Source: Bacillota bacterium
GTDB lineage: Bacteria > Bacillota > Sulfobacillia > RBS10-35 > JAJYVN01
Assembly (NCBI GenBank): GCA_021791995.1
Contig: JAJYVN010000005.1
Coordinates: forward strand, 1-31,530
DNA: 31,530 nucleotides
Reading direction: 5' to 3'
Shown: in pieces, positions 15,919-24,667 of the stretch
Layout of the letters: every line of letters begins with the position of its first letter
Position numbering within the stretch: position 1 is the first letter of the stretch
Notes under the pieces: model-generated
What the model was told of the DNA's origin: nothing
Database searches by the model: none
The model's input: only the letters and a program-made list of their open reading frames with translations
Made by a program: the position numbers and the translations under genes

Positions 15919-16767
15919 GTGCACGAGACAATATTTGGTAAGAAGTTATGGTATGTGGTGCTGGGTGTCGTTGTGCTCCTCGGTCTGATCGCGGCCTCGG
16001 CACGCATCCCCTCCTTCGGTGTGGCTTCCGGGGCGATCAACCTTGTCACGGAGCCTGTGGAGGCGGTGACATCGCACATCGCCACCGCGATTGGCTCGGG
16101 TTGGGCAGACATCCATGGCCTCTGGACCCTCAAGCAGGAGAACCGAGCATTGGAGGCGGAAGTTGCGGCGCTTAACCAAGAGCTTTTACGGAACTCAGAG
16201 CTTGAGGCGGAGAATGCGCAACTGACGGCGCTTGTCAATGCGGCGCATACCCCACTGCCGGCGGGCGTGAGTGGCGGGATCGCGGCAGCGGTGATCGGAC
16301 GCTCCCCGAACAACTGGTTCGCGACGCTTGTCGTGAACAAGGGCACTAATGCCGGTGTTCAGGTGGGAATGGTTGCGGTGGATCCGACGGGACTGGTCGG
16401 TCGCGTTGCATCCGTGAATCCTGTGTCCGCCACCATTATGCTGCTGACCAATCCCTCTCTTTCGGTGGGCGCGATGCTGGCTGGGGCCAGTACGGAGACC
16501 GAGGGTATCGTCACGGGGGACCTGTCAGCCGCAGACGTCTTGATGCAATTCTTTTCCTCCTCGATCCAGGCGCCGGTGGGTGCAAAGATTGTGACCTCGG
16601 GTCTGGGAGGCATCTACCCGCCAGGATTGCCGATCGGCGTTGTGGCCTCCGTTGGGACGGGTGACTTCGGCTTCACGCCCCAGGCGGAAGTGCGCCCTTC
16701 CGCCGGCCTCGCCAGTGTGCAGGCGGTACTCCTGCTCCCCCAGGTCCCACTCAGCAGTGCGGCGTAA
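15919..16767 (+). CDS. mreC: Rod shape-determining protein MreC
   Basis: A 282-residue bitopic membrane protein. A short cytoplasmic tail is followed by one transmembrane helix (about 10-28), then a coiled coil (about 70-105, LKQENRALEAEVAALNQELLRNSELEAENAQL), then the beta-barrel extracellular domain (AAVIGRSPNNWFATLVVNKGTNAGV, GLVGRVASVNPVSATIMLLTNP, VTSGLGGIYPPGLPIG). It links MreB to PBP2 in the elongasome. GTG 15919 with CGGGAG 5 bases upstream gives the expected start; the frame extends leftwards only inside mreB. Confidence 0.95.
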   Translation: MHETIFGKKLWYVVLGVVVLLGLIAASARIPSFGVASGAINLVTEPVEAVTSHIATAIGSGWADIHGLWTLKQENRALEAEVAALNQELLRNSELEAENAQLTALVNAAHTPLPAGVSGGIAAAVIGRSPNNWFATLVVNKGTNAGVQVGMVAVDPTGLVGRVASVNPVSATIMLLTNPSLSVGAMLAGASTETEGIVTGDLSAADVLMQFFSSSIQAPVGAKIVTSGLGGIYPPGLPIGVVASVGTGDFGFTPQAEVRPSAGLASVQAVLLLPQVPLSSAA

Positions 16768-16779
16768 GGGGGGGGAGTG

Positions 16780-17322
16780 ATGGTGGCTTCGCGCTGGCTA
16801 TGGGGTGCAGCGATCCTGATCGCGCTTGCGGGGATCCAGGCAGCGTTGGCTGGTCGGTTGGAGATCCATGGGATACCTCCCGACATCGTGCTGGTGGGAG
16901 TCATGGCTTACGCGATGACCATTGGTGGTCCCGTGCGGGGCGCAGTGGTGGGGCTGGCAGCCGGATTGGTGTTAGATCTGATGGGGGGCGGCCCGTTGGG
17001 CCTCTTTGCGCTTGCCACCGGGATGGCCGGATGGCTGTGTGGCGAGGCGGGCGGGCGGTTTGATCTGGATAGCGGATGGGTTCGCTGGTTGGTCGGAATG
17101 CTGATGGCAGGCTTGTATGGAGCGATCGTGATCGCGGGAAGCCGCTTTGTTGGACGCTATCCGGTGAACCTGACGGGTGCCTTGGAGCACGCGCTCCTGG
17201 CGGCACCCTACGATGGTGTGCTCGCCGCACTCGCCAGTTGGCCGACCATCTTGTTCCGGCGGCGACAGAGGGCGTTGCGGTGGGGGATGGGATCTCAGGC
17301 AGCGGGACGGTTTGGCGCATAG
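16780..17322 (+). CDS. mreD: Rod shape-determining protein MreD
   Basis: A 180-residue, almost entirely hydrophobic protein with about five membrane segments, including IPPDIVLVGVMAYAMTIGG and GAVVGLAAGLVLDLMGGGPLGLFAL, typical of MreD. It is an integral partner of MreC in the elongation complex. Start codons GTG 16777, ATG 16780 and GTG 16783 follow a run of nine G ending GAG; ATG is chosen but the exact one is undecidable. It begins 12 bases after mreC and ends 12 bases before the PBP2 start. Confidence 0.9.
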   Translation: MVASRWLWGAAILIALAGIQAALAGRLEIHGIPPDIVLVGVMAYAMTIGGPVRGAVVGLAAGLVLDLMGGGPLGLFALATGMAGWLCGEAGGRFDLDSGWVRWLVGMLMAGLYGAIVIAGSRFVGRYPVNLTGALEHALLAAPYDGVLAALASWPTILFRRRQRALRWGMGSQAAGRFGA

Positions 17323-17334
17323 GGGGTGGCGCTG

Positions 17335-19476
17335 GTGCAGGCGGATGATGACATTACCCAACGGTTCCGACCGAAGGGGATGGCTGCGCTGATTGTTCTG
17401 CTTGCCGCCGCGGCCCTGGTGGTGCTCCGGTTGATTGATCTGCAGATCGTCAAGGGCAACTCCCTCTTGGTTGCCGCAGAGAATCAGTCCTATCGCACCC
17501 TGACCATCCCGGCGCCGCGCGGCGAGATTCTGGATAGCCAAGGAACCGTTCTGGCGGAGGACGTTCCGTGGTATGTGGCTGAGCTGAGCTACGCGAATCC
17601 GCCCATGAACCCTGCGCAGGTCCATCTGGTGGCGGCGATCCTGGGCGTCTCCGCATCCTTTGTCGAGAGTCAGGAGAAGGCGGTCCAGCAGAGCGCGGGG
17701 GATCAGGCGGTCGTGCTCGAGACCGGAATCTCGACGGAGGAGTACACGGCATTAGAGGAGGACCTCCCTGGTCTTCCCGGGGTGTCGGTGGCGACGATTC
17801 CCTATCGCACCTATCCAGGACTGCCGGGGGATGGGTTTCCTGGCACCTCGCTCGCGAGCAATATCTTGGGATATGTCTTCCCGAGCACATCATCGTCTGA
17901 GGAGATTGTGGGCCAGGCCGGCATCGAAAAGAGCTTCAATGGTCCCCTCACACTGCCGGACGGCACCAAGGTTCTCGGTTTGGCCGGGACCCCCGGGTCA
18001 GAGGTGGTGGAGACGGACGGTGCGGGGCATGCAATCAAGGTTTTGAAGGTGCAGGCTCCTGTCGCTGGGAACGACGTGGTGCTGACGATCAATGCCCAGT
18101 TGCAGGCATTGGTACAGCGCGCGCTCACCGACCAAATCAACCTCGTCAAGCAGAGTCCTGTGGGCGGCAGATCGCCTGCATACGGGCCCTTTCCGGAGGC
18201 GGACGCGGGTGCGGTGGTGGTGATCGACGTCAACACAGGCGCGATCCTCGCCATGGCATCGGAACCCGGCTTCGATCCGAACATATGGGTCGCAGACGCT
18301 ACGGCCTACTCGGTGAATCCCAACCCTAACTCGGCGGAATCGGTGGCGTTCCAGAAGCAGTATGCGGCGTGGAACGCTGAGTTGGGAAAGCCCCTGGTCA
18401 ACAAGGCCATCTCGTATCTCTCGCCGCCGGGGTCCACCTTCAAGCCGATCACGTCGATTGCTGCGCTCGAGACCGGTACGATTACGCCCAATGAACACAT
18501 CCCCTGCGTGCCCGAGATCCAGGTGGGGCCGGGGGAGTATCTGCACAACTGGATCAGTACTTACGACGGCGACCTGGATCTCGCGGAGGCCCTAGCCTTC
18601 TCCTGCGACACATACTTCTACCAAGTGGGCGAAGCCACGGGGATTGCCGCCATCGACCGCGTGGCCACCGAATTTGGCTTGGCGCAGCCCACCGGGCAGA
18701 CCGATTTGTATGGGGAGGCCCCGGGCACGTTGGCAAGTCCGGACCAGCTGATCGCCGAGGGCGGTGGCAGCTGGACGCCGGTGGACACGATGCAGGCGGC
18801 GATCGGTCAGAGCCTCAACGACTTCAATGTCTTAGAGATGGCCGATTACGTCGCCGCCCTCGCCAATGGCGGGACCCTCTATCAACCGTATCTGGTGAGC
18901 GAGGTGCGTTCATCGAGCGGCAAGGTGCTCGAGACGTTCGGCCCGAAGGTGCGAAACCAGATCGACGTTCCGCCGGCCATTCAGGCGGATGTACGCGCGG
19001 GGATGGAAGCAGTCACCGAGATCCATCCCAGCTGGTTGAGCGATGGCGCGGTCAGTTCGGATTATTGGGGCACCGCGTATTGGCCGTTCTACGACTTCTC
19101 GCAAGAGACGCAGGCGTATTTGGGACAGGCGATCACGGTGGCCGCTAAGACCGGGACGGCGCAGACCGGCGGGAATGTGACCCCCAACGGGTGGTTCATC
19201 TCCTATGCCCCGGCCAATGATCCGCAGATCGCGGTGATCACCTTCATGCAGCACGGGAACGAAGGGTTTTCGAGCGGTGCCCCGATCGCTCGGGAGATTT
19301 ACTCCTACTACTTCGGTCTTGACAAGGCCATGTGGGATGTCGGTGCGGGAAATGAAATCCTGCCGTCCATCATCCGGTCCTATTTCGGCATGCAGCGCCC
19401 CTACCCCATCGATTGGGGGACCCCGCCATCTCCTTCCGTGACGTCCTCTTCGGCGACCACCACGCAGTCGGGGTAG
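17335..19476 (+). CDS. mrdA: Penicillin-binding protein 2 (elongasome transpeptidase)
   Basis: A class B PBP of about 713 residues. After a short cytoplasmic tail there is one membrane anchor (about 16-35), the dimerisation/pedestal domain (RTLTIPAPRGEILDSQGTVLAED onward) and the transpeptidase domain. Catalytic motifs are SxxK (STFK, Ser367, Lys370), the second motif SCD (Ser424, the form usual in PBP2) and KTGT (Lys605). The C-terminus has a Ser/Thr-rich tail. It cross-links new peptidoglycan on the outer face of the membrane together with MreBCD. GTG 17335 is favoured over GTG 17326, which lies inside the AGGGGGTGG Shine-Dalgarno. Confidence 0.95.
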   Translation: MQADDDITQRFRPKGMAALIVLLAAAALVVLRLIDLQIVKGNSLLVAAENQSYRTLTIPAPRGEILDSQGTVLAEDVPWYVAELSYANPPMNPAQVHLVAAILGVSASFVESQEKAVQQSAGDQAVVLETGISTEEYTALEEDLPGLPGVSVATIPYRTYPGLPGDGFPGTSLASNILGYVFPSTSSSEEIVGQAGIEKSFNGPLTLPDGTKVLGLAGTPGSEVVETDGAGHAIKVLKVQAPVAGNDVVLTINAQLQALVQRALTDQINLVKQSPVGGRSPAYGPFPEADAGAVVVIDVNTGAILAMASEPGFDPNIWVADATAYSVNPNPNSAESVAFQKQYAAWNAELGKPLVNKAISYLSPPGSTFKPITSIAALETGTITPNEHIPCVPEIQVGPGEYLHNWISTYDGDLDLAEALAFSCDTYFYQVGEATGIAAIDRVATEFGLAQPTGQTDLYGEAPGTLASPDQLIAEGGGSWTPVDTMQAAIGQSLNDFNVLEMADYVAALANGGTLYQPYLVSEVRSSSGKVLETFGPKVRNQIDVPPAIQADVRAGMEAVTEIHPSWLSDGAVSSDYWGTAYWPFYDFSQETQAYLGQAITVAAKTGTAQTGGNVTPNGWFISYAPANDPQIAVITFMQHGNEGFSSGAPIAREIYSYYFGLDKAMWDVGAGNEILPSIIRSYFGMQRPYPIDWGTPPSPSVTSSSATTTQSG

Positions 19477-19583
19477 GGAGCGGTCGCGCGCGACGCGGGA
19501 TTCAGCGGTATGCTGGACACAGGGCCCTACGTCCCCATTCCGGGGGGCGGCCGGGACGGAGCTCTAGAGAGGGGATGATTGTT

Positions 19584-19838
19584 GTGTTGCGTGGGAGAGC
19601 AAGTCTTCGAACGGAATTGCTCGCCCTGGTGCTGCCGGTGGCATTGGTCGTCAGCGGTTGTGGAAGCACGCACACCGCAGGGACCTCCGCGACGGGGGCA
19701 AAGAAGAGCGCCGCCACGTCGGTGGCCAGTAGCGCCAAGAGCACGACGACCGCGACCAAATCGACCAGTACCTCGACGACTGCGAAAAGCACGAAGAGCA
19801 CATCCAGCGCACCGACGGGTACCACTACGTGGGCCTAG
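19584..19838 (+). CDS. Tiny lipoprotein with a Ser/Thr/Lys-rich disordered tail
   Basis: An 84-residue protein. The N-terminus (LRGRASLRTELLALVLPVALVVSGC) is a lipoprotein signal with lipobox VSGC. All the rest, about 58 residues, is low-complexity Ser/Thr/Ala/Lys sequence ending TTTWA, with no globular domain. It would be a lipid-anchored flexible, positively charged strand on the cell surface. GTG 19584 is 9 bases behind GAGAGGGG; ATG 19575 is adjacent to it and less likely. It overlaps the permease GTG by 10 bases in another frame, so the two are probably coupled. I know of no family for it. It could also be a degraded remnant of a larger lipoprotein. Confidence 0.6.
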   Translation: MLRGRASLRTELLALVLPVALVVSGCGSTHTAGTSATGAKKSAATSVASSAKSTTTATKSTSTSTTAKSTKSTSSAPTGTTTWA

Positions 19839-21019
19839 GACCGGGAGGGCTCGGTGGTCCGGCCCCGACCGAGCATGCGTGGTTGGGGCCGGCCTTGCTC
19901 GTCGGTTTCGGGGTGGTTTCAGCGGGAGGCCCGCTGGCCATCATGGCGCTCTATCTGCCGCAATCGGCTGGACTACCGGCGCGTGACCTCTTTTTCGGCC
20001 TCGTCGGGGGTGTTATCTGTTTTCTCCCGGCGCTTTGGGTGTGGGCCAGTTACTCCGCCCGGATCGCGTCGGCGGGAGGGCTGTATGCCTTTGTGCGCGA
20101 GGCCGCTGGGCCGCGATGGGCGGGCCTGCAAGCCATCCTTTGGGCCCTCTCCTACTTCCTCTACCTTCCCTACACCGTCACCTATGTTGTCTTTTACCTC
20201 CTCCCGTGGATCTTTCCCTCACTGCCGCGGGTGACGCTTGATCTGGCTGAGGTGGCGCTACCCGTGGGCATTTTCGCGCTGGTTTGGCAGGGACGCCGGG
20301 CCACATTTGTGCTGTTGGCAGCATCGGCAATGGCGCAGGTGGTTGCCGTTGGGTTGTTGGGATTTGCGTTCTGGCATGGGGGGGGTATTGCCTATCCTGC
20401 ACCGCCCCCCCTGAACCTTCCCGTGGGTCTTGCTGCCAGCGCCCGGATCAGCACCCTCTTTGTTTGTCTGAGTCTTCTGCTCTTCCTTGGCGGGGAGACG
20501 CGTGGCGGGGCACCGGCGGTACGCCGCGCACTTTTGGTTTCCTTCACTGTGGCGGCCGTTGTGAGCCTTTTCGGGGCCTGGCTCTTGACGGGCGGTGTTT
20601 CTGGGTCCATTCCGGGAGTGGGGTTGGCGAGGTTGTACGCAGGTCGGACCGCGTCCTTGGCCCTGGGCCTCGGGGTCGTCGCGAGCGTCGTTTCTCTGAT
20701 TGTTGCCGAGTATGTATCGCTGAGTCGCCTTTGGCATTCCGCATCAGGCATCGCCGTCGACCGCGCTGTCCGCTGGATTGGCTTCGCCATGGTTACTGCG
20801 GACGTGATTAGCCTTGCGGGACCCCGTCGCTTCTATGTTGACCTTCTGCCGCCTTCGCTTGTTGCGTTGTTCCTTTCACAATTGGTCGCTTTTGCGGCCC
20901 ATCCGCTGTTTGCGCGGCGGTATAGCCGTGTGGCTGTACCCGGCCTCATGATTGTGGCTTTGGCGTGTGCCTGGGCCATCTATGGGCTCCTGAGCGTGTT
21001 CGGCGGTGCAGGATTCTGA
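19829..21019 (+). CDS. APC superfamily-like permease
   Basis: A 396-residue membrane protein with about eleven hydrophobic segments. The opening LGPALLVGFGVVSAGGPLAIMALYLPQSAG and the following FVREAAGPRWAGLQAILWALSYFLYLPYTVTYVVFYLLPW resemble amino acid-polyamine-organocation transporters (an SAGGLYAFVREAAG stretch is like the family's GG-x-Y-x-Y/F motif). Overall it is divergent and the substrate is unknown. GTG 19829 lies within the lipoprotein gene and has no clear Shine-Dalgarno, so coupling or a later start is possible. The 183-base gap to the citrate synthase shows no convincing promoter or terminator. Confidence 0.65.
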   Translation: MGLGPGGLGGPAPTEHAWLGPALLVGFGVVSAGGPLAIMALYLPQSAGLPARDLFFGLVGGVICFLPALWVWASYSARIASAGGLYAFVREAAGPRWAGLQAILWALSYFLYLPYTVTYVVFYLLPWIFPSLPRVTLDLAEVALPVGIFALVWQGRRATFVLLAASAMAQVVAVGLLGFAFWHGGGIAYPAPPPLNLPVGLAASARISTLFVCLSLLLFLGGETRGGAPAVRRALLVSFTVAAVVSLFGAWLLTGGVSGSIPGVGLARLYAGRTASLALGLGVVASVVSLIVAEYVSLSRLWHSASGIAVDRAVRWIGFAMVTADVISLAGPRRFYVDLLPPSLVALFLSQLVAFAAHPLFARRYSRVAVPGLMIVALACAWAIYGLLSVFGGAGF

Positions 21020-21202
21020 ACGAGGCCAAGATGCGAGATCCCAAGGGTCACGGCAGGGTTCTCGGCACGTTGCGGGAACATTAGCAATGATGAGCGACGC
21101 AGTGGCTCTGATTCTCGTATCATATGGGTGGAGTTTTCACGTTTGCGGTACATCCATATCGTTCCCAGTGATCCAGCGCATCTGTGCACCGGGGGTGGGC
21201 CT

Positions 21203-22315
21203 ATGGAGGGTGGCAAGGGTGGCCTGGAAGGCGTTGTTGCGTGCGCCACCGAGATCGGGGTCATCGATGGTGATGCAGGGCGGCTACTCTATCGCGGATA
21301 CGAAATTGCTGACCTTGTAGACTCGCGAGCCTCGTTCGAGGATGTGGCGTACCTCCTGTGGATGGGATGCTTGCCGACGCAAAAGGAACGGAGCGATTTG
21401 TGCCAGGCCCTCGATCGGGCACGTGATCTGTCGCCTCCGTTCGAGCACTTTCTGCGTTCGCTGCCCGCCGGAGACCCCATGACGAGCTTGCGCACGGCCG
21501 TGTCCGCATTGGGGCTTTTTGATGGCGTCGATACGCCGTCGCCGCTGGCGTGTGCTACGTGGTTGACGGGGCGGCTTGCGGCCATTGTGGCGGCGCAATA
21601 TCGCCTCGCACGAGGGCAGCAGGTGCTCGCATCGCGCTCCGATTTAGGCCATGCTGCCAACGTGCTGTATCTGCTCTTTGGCCGGGAGCCGTCCCCGTTG
21701 GAGGCATGTGTTCTGGACGTGGCGCTTGTGTTGCACGCGGACCATGAGCTCAATGCCTCAACCTTCGCCGCTCGGGTCTGTTCTGCGACGCTGGCCGACA
21801 TGTATGCGGCCATCACTAGTGCTGTAGGGACGCTCTCCGGACCGCTCCACGGTGCGGCCAACGCGGCGGCGAACCGAGCCCTGGAGGAGATCGGCCAGCC
21901 GGAACGCGCCTCCGGGTGGGTGCGAGAGCACCTCGCGCGAGGCGAGAAGATCCCTGGCTTCGGACATCGTGTATACCGGCATCGATGGGATCCGCGTGCG
22001 GTCATCCTGCGTTCTCTGGCGCGGGATCTGGCGCAGCAAAAGGGTGATCAGCGGCTATTCGCAATCACCGAGGCCCTGGAACGAGCGGTGGAGGGTGAAC
22101 GTGAGCTGTATCCCAACGTGGACCTGTACTCAGGGGTGGTGTATCGGCTGTTGGGCATTGGCCCGGAGCTGTTCACGCCGCTCTTTGCGGTGGCCCGCAT
22201 CGTTGGCTGGACCGCGCACGTCATGGAGCAGTACGCGCACAATCGGATCATCCGACCGCGCGCGGAATACGTGGGACCACAACCGAGGCGCGTGGCGGAT
22301 GAACGTTTGGCTTGA
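21203..22315 (+). CDS. Citrate synthase / 2-methylcitrate synthase family protein
   Basis: A 370-residue enzyme condensing acetyl-CoA (or propionyl-CoA) with oxaloacetate. The start GLEGVVACATEIGVIDG is typical, then RGYEIADLVDSRASFEDVAYLLW, HADHELNASTFAARVCSAT (His181), the active-site His216 in SGPLHGAANAA, His255 in PGFGHRVYRHRWDPRA and Asp307 in YPNVDLYSG. All catalytic residues are present. Length is that of the short bacterial type. ATG 21203 follows GGGGGTGGG. Which acyl-CoA is used cannot be told from sequence. It is the odd gene inserted between the mrdA and min genes. Confidence 0.93.
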   Translation: MEGGKGGLEGVVACATEIGVIDGDAGRLLYRGYEIADLVDSRASFEDVAYLLWMGCLPTQKERSDLCQALDRARDLSPPFEHFLRSLPAGDPMTSLRTAVSALGLFDGVDTPSPLACATWLTGRLAAIVAAQYRLARGQQVLASRSDLGHAANVLYLLFGREPSPLEACVLDVALVLHADHELNASTFAARVCSATLADMYAAITSAVGTLSGPLHGAANAAANRALEEIGQPERASGWVREHLARGEKIPGFGHRVYRHRWDPRAVILRSLARDLAQQKGDQRLFAITEALERAVEGERELYPNVDLYSGVVYRLLGIGPELFTPLFAVARIVGWTAHVMEQYAHNRIIRPRAEYVGPQPRRVADERLA

Positions 22316-22463
22316 TACGTCGGTCGGCCTGTCCGCGCTGTATCTGTCGGAACAACGCGGTTTCCGGCGGGCGATCGTTGCAGATGGCGAGAGGGTTGGC
22401 CGACACACCGTTGAACTCTGTTGTTCTGAGACGGAAAGCCTAGCTCGGGCAAGGAGGGCATGA
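22299..22463 (+). CDS. Possible 54-residue small protein between citrate synthase and minC
   Basis: The frame from ATG 22299 overlaps the citrate synthase end by 17 bases and its TGA overlaps minC ATG 22460 in ATGA, a typical coupling arrangement. The opening MNVWLDTSVGLSALYL looks like the first strand and helix of a PIN domain (xLDTSxxxxLY), but the remaining 38 residues do not continue as one. It could be a truncated PIN fragment, a genuine small gene or a chance frame. No clear Shine-Dalgarno precedes it. Confidence 0.3.
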   Translation: MNVWLDTSVGLSALYLSEQRGFRRAIVADGERVGRHTVELCCSETESLARARRA

Positions 22464-22465
22464 CG

Positions 22466-23266
22466 GTGGCCGGCGAACAATGGGCAGGCATCCGGGGTGT
22501 CAGCACTCGTTCCGGCGTTCGGCTCTGGCTGCCTGAGCAGGCGACATTCCAAGATGCCAAGCTGGCGCTCGCTAAGGCACTGCGAGAGGGGCCGAGCATC
22601 CGGGGGCTTGCGGTGACGCTGGAGGCAGGTGGACGTCCGCTTCGTGTCGCGGAGTTGCGCGAGTTGGAGTTGCTGCTCTTGGAGCAGCACGGGGCCGCAC
22701 TGCTCCAGGTGATCGAAGGTGCACCGAGTGAGACGCGGGCGCCGATCCCCATCGGCGTGATTCCGGAAGGCGGCGATGATGCAGAGAGCGGGGCGCGTTT
22801 GAGCGCGGCGTCGGCCGAAGTCGGCACTGGCGCTCGACGCGGGAGGCGCGCGCATCCGTCACCGTCGACCGCGCGGCCGGCGCTGCCCAAGGAGGCGATG
22901 GGGCTTGTTGGCTCCCGCGATCTACCCCTTTCGCCGACCGCCACGGTTCTGGTCAAGCGAACGTTGCGCTCCGGTCAGCGCGTGCACTTTGCCGGCAACG
23001 TGGTGGTTCTCGGGGATGTGAATCCGGGAGCGGAGATTGTTGCCGCCGGGGACATCGTGGTGATGGGAACGCTGCGGGGGGTGGCACACGCTGGCGCCAC
23101 CGGAGGGGAAGACGCGATTGTGGCTGCCTTCCGCTTGCAGCCGACGCAGTTGCGCGTGGCGTCCTACATTGGCCGATCGCCGGACGGGGTGAGCGCGCAC
23201 GCTGCGGTTCCAGAACTCGCGCGTGTGCGCGATGGGGCCTTGGTCGTCGAACGTTTGATGCCATAG
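22466..23266 (+). CDS. minC: Septum site-determining protein MinC
   Basis: A 266-residue inhibitor of FtsZ polymerisation. The N-terminal domain is divergent (residues 1-90); a Pro/Ser/Ala/Arg-rich linker (about 95-145) leads to the conserved C-terminal beta-helix: TVLVKRTLRSGQRVHFAGNVVVLGDVNPGAEIVAAGDIVVMGTLRGVAHAG. GTG 22466 is preferred since AAGGAGG (22451-22457) lies 8 bases upstream; ATG 22460 is only 2 bases from it. minD follows. Confidence 0.92.
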   Translation: MAGEQWAGIRGVSTRSGVRLWLPEQATFQDAKLALAKALREGPSIRGLAVTLEAGGRPLRVAELRELELLLLEQHGAALLQVIEGAPSETRAPIPIGVIPEGGDDAESGARLSAASAEVGTGARRGRRAHPSPSTARPALPKEAMGLVGSRDLPLSPTATVLVKRTLRSGQRVHFAGNVVVLGDVNPGAEIVAAGDIVVMGTLRGVAHAGATGGEDAIVAAFRLQPTQLRVASYIGRSPDGVSAHAAVPELARVRDGALVVERLMP

Positions 23267-23306
23267 ATGGAGATTCCAGCGAGCAGCTTCGGGGGGGTTG
23301 TGGGGC

Positions 23307-24107
23307 TTGGGAGAGGTTTGCGTCATCACGTCCGGCAAGGGTGGGGTCGGAAAGACGACCACGACGGCCAATCTCGGAGCGAGTCTCGCGGCGCTGGGAA
23401 AGTCCGTCGTCCTCATCGACGCCGATATTGGTCTGCGAAATCTTGATGTCGTGATGGGGCTCGAGAACCGGATCGTGTATCACTTGGTCGATGTCGTGGA
23501 GGGCTATTGTCGACTTGCCCAAGCGCTGATCAAGGACAAGCGTTTCGAGAACCTGTGCCTTTTGCCTGCTGCGCAAACCAAGGATAAGACGGCAGTTTCA
23601 CCGGAGCAGATGCGCGGCCTGTGCAAGGAGTTGGCGCAAGACTTCGACTTTGTTCTCGTCGATTCGCCTGCGGGGATCGAACAGGGGTTTCGCAACGCCA
23701 TTTCTGGGGCGAATCAGGCTATTATCGTGGCGACGCCTGAGGTCTCTTCCGTTCGGGATGCGGACCGCATCATTGGTCTATTGGAAGCGGAGGATATGCG
23801 TCCCCCGCGATTGATCGTGAACCGCCTGAAACCGGCGATGGTCAAGCGCGGGGATATGATGGATATCGACGATATCCTGGATATTTTAGCAGTGGAGCTC
23901 CTCGGCGTCGTACCGGATGATGACTCGATCGTGGTCAGCACCAACCGAGGTGAACCAGCGGTGCTCTCGGCTTCCTCTCGGGCGGGGCAGGCGTACCGGG
24001 ACATTGCTCGTCGTGTCCTCGGCGAGGAGGTTGCGTTCATGGATCTGGATGCCCGTCCCGGGATATTCGGTCGATTGCGTCGCCTCTTTGCTGCCGGTGA
24101 CCGCTAA
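23307..24107 (+). CDS. minD: Septum site-determining ATPase MinD
   Basis: A 266-residue deviant-Walker ATPase. The P-loop GKGGVGKT (10-17) follows the classical start MGEVCVITS; DADIGLRNLDVVMGLENR, FDFVLVDSPAGIEQG and the MinC/MinE-interaction region are present. The C-terminus GIFGRLRRLFAAG is an amphipathic membrane-targeting helix. TTG 23307 gives the exact family start, with a GGGGGG run upstream; TTG 23298 is an alternative. MinD binds the membrane with ATP and recruits MinC. Confidence 0.96.
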   Translation: MGEVCVITSGKGGVGKTTTTANLGASLAALGKSVVLIDADIGLRNLDVVMGLENRIVYHLVDVVEGYCRLAQALIKDKRFENLCLLPAAQTKDKTAVSPEQMRGLCKELAQDFDFVLVDSPAGIEQGFRNAISGANQAIIVATPEVSSVRDADRIIGLLEAEDMRPPRLIVNRLKPAMVKRGDMMDIDDILDILAVELLGVVPDDDSIVVSTNRGEPAVLSASSRAGQAYRDIARRVLGEEVAFMDLDARPGIFGRLRRLFAAGDR

Positions 24108-24164
24108 AGCGGGATGAACCGGAAACCCGGATCGCACGCGCGACCGGAACCCTGGAGGGAAGCC

Positions 24165-24470
24165 ATGCTCGAGCTATTGCAGCGCATCTTTGGGCGAGAG
24201 AGCACGGGTGGCCAGAGCAAGGATGTTGCCAAAGAGCGGTTGCGCATGGTGCTCATCCACGATCGGGCGAGTGTGACGCCCGAGGTGTGGGAGGCTCTGA
24301 AGGTCGACCTCATCCGCGTCATCACGCAGTATCTGGACATCGATGAGCGGGCCATGGAGGTGGACCTGCAGAATGAGAAGGACGCCTATGCCCTCGTTGC
24401 GTCCATTCCCGTTCTGCGTGTCAAGCGCAATCTGGGCGCCTTGCCGGGCGGCGAAGCTGCCAAGGGCTGA
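24165..24470 (+). CDS. minE: Cell division topological specificity factor MinE
   Basis: A 101-residue protein. The N-terminal amphipathic stretch MLELLQRIFGRES is followed by the conserved anti-MinCD contact helix SKDVAKERLRMVLIHDRASVTPEVWEALK and the C-terminal topological domain (VDLIRVITQYLDID..VDLQNEKDAYALVASIPVLRVKR). It stimulates MinD ATPase and drives pole-to-pole oscillation. ATG 24165 lies just behind GGAGGG; a longer ATG at 24114 adds only non-family sequence. It completes a minCDE set, unlike the MinCD/DivIVA system of Bacillus. Confidence 0.93.
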   Translation: MLELLQRIFGRESTGGQSKDVAKERLRMVLIHDRASVTPEVWEALKVDLIRVITQYLDIDERAMEVDLQNEKDAYALVASIPVLRVKRNLGALPGGEAAKG

Positions 24471-24523
24471 GCCTGTATCGATGGGCCCCTTGCCCGAACG
24501 TTTGTGCCATGCTACCCTTCCGC

Positions 24524-24667
24524 CAACCGCTTGAAGGAACAGCTTTTGTGAGCGGTTGCCCGCGAGGAACGGACGGTATGGCCGATTCCCGTTCACCCCT
24601 TGGTTGTTTGCATTCTTACGCGTGAGGGGGGGAGTGGCGTCTCCTCGCTGGGGGTATGGTTCCCCCA
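24524..24667 (+). other. Leader region before hom with inverted repeats
   Basis: The 225 bases between minE and hom contain two inverted repeats: CAACCGCT (24524-24531) with AGCGGTTG (24551-24558), a perfect 8-base stem with a 19-base loop, and TGGGGG (24649-24654) with CCCCCA (24662-24667), a 6-base stem ending about 28 bases before the hom start. Neither has a U-tract. No riboswitch class known to me is recognisable. They may affect hom expression (inference). Confidence 0.3.

Noticed and set aside
19483..19494. 12-base palindrome GTCGCGCGCGAC after mrdA
   Set aside because: Alternating CG sequence is common in GC-rich DNA and has no loop or U-tract; not a supportable terminator or operator.
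24481..24534. 17-codon possible leader peptide before hom
   Set aside because: No Shine-Dalgarno, only two Thr codons and no run of regulatory codons, no terminator/antiterminator pair.
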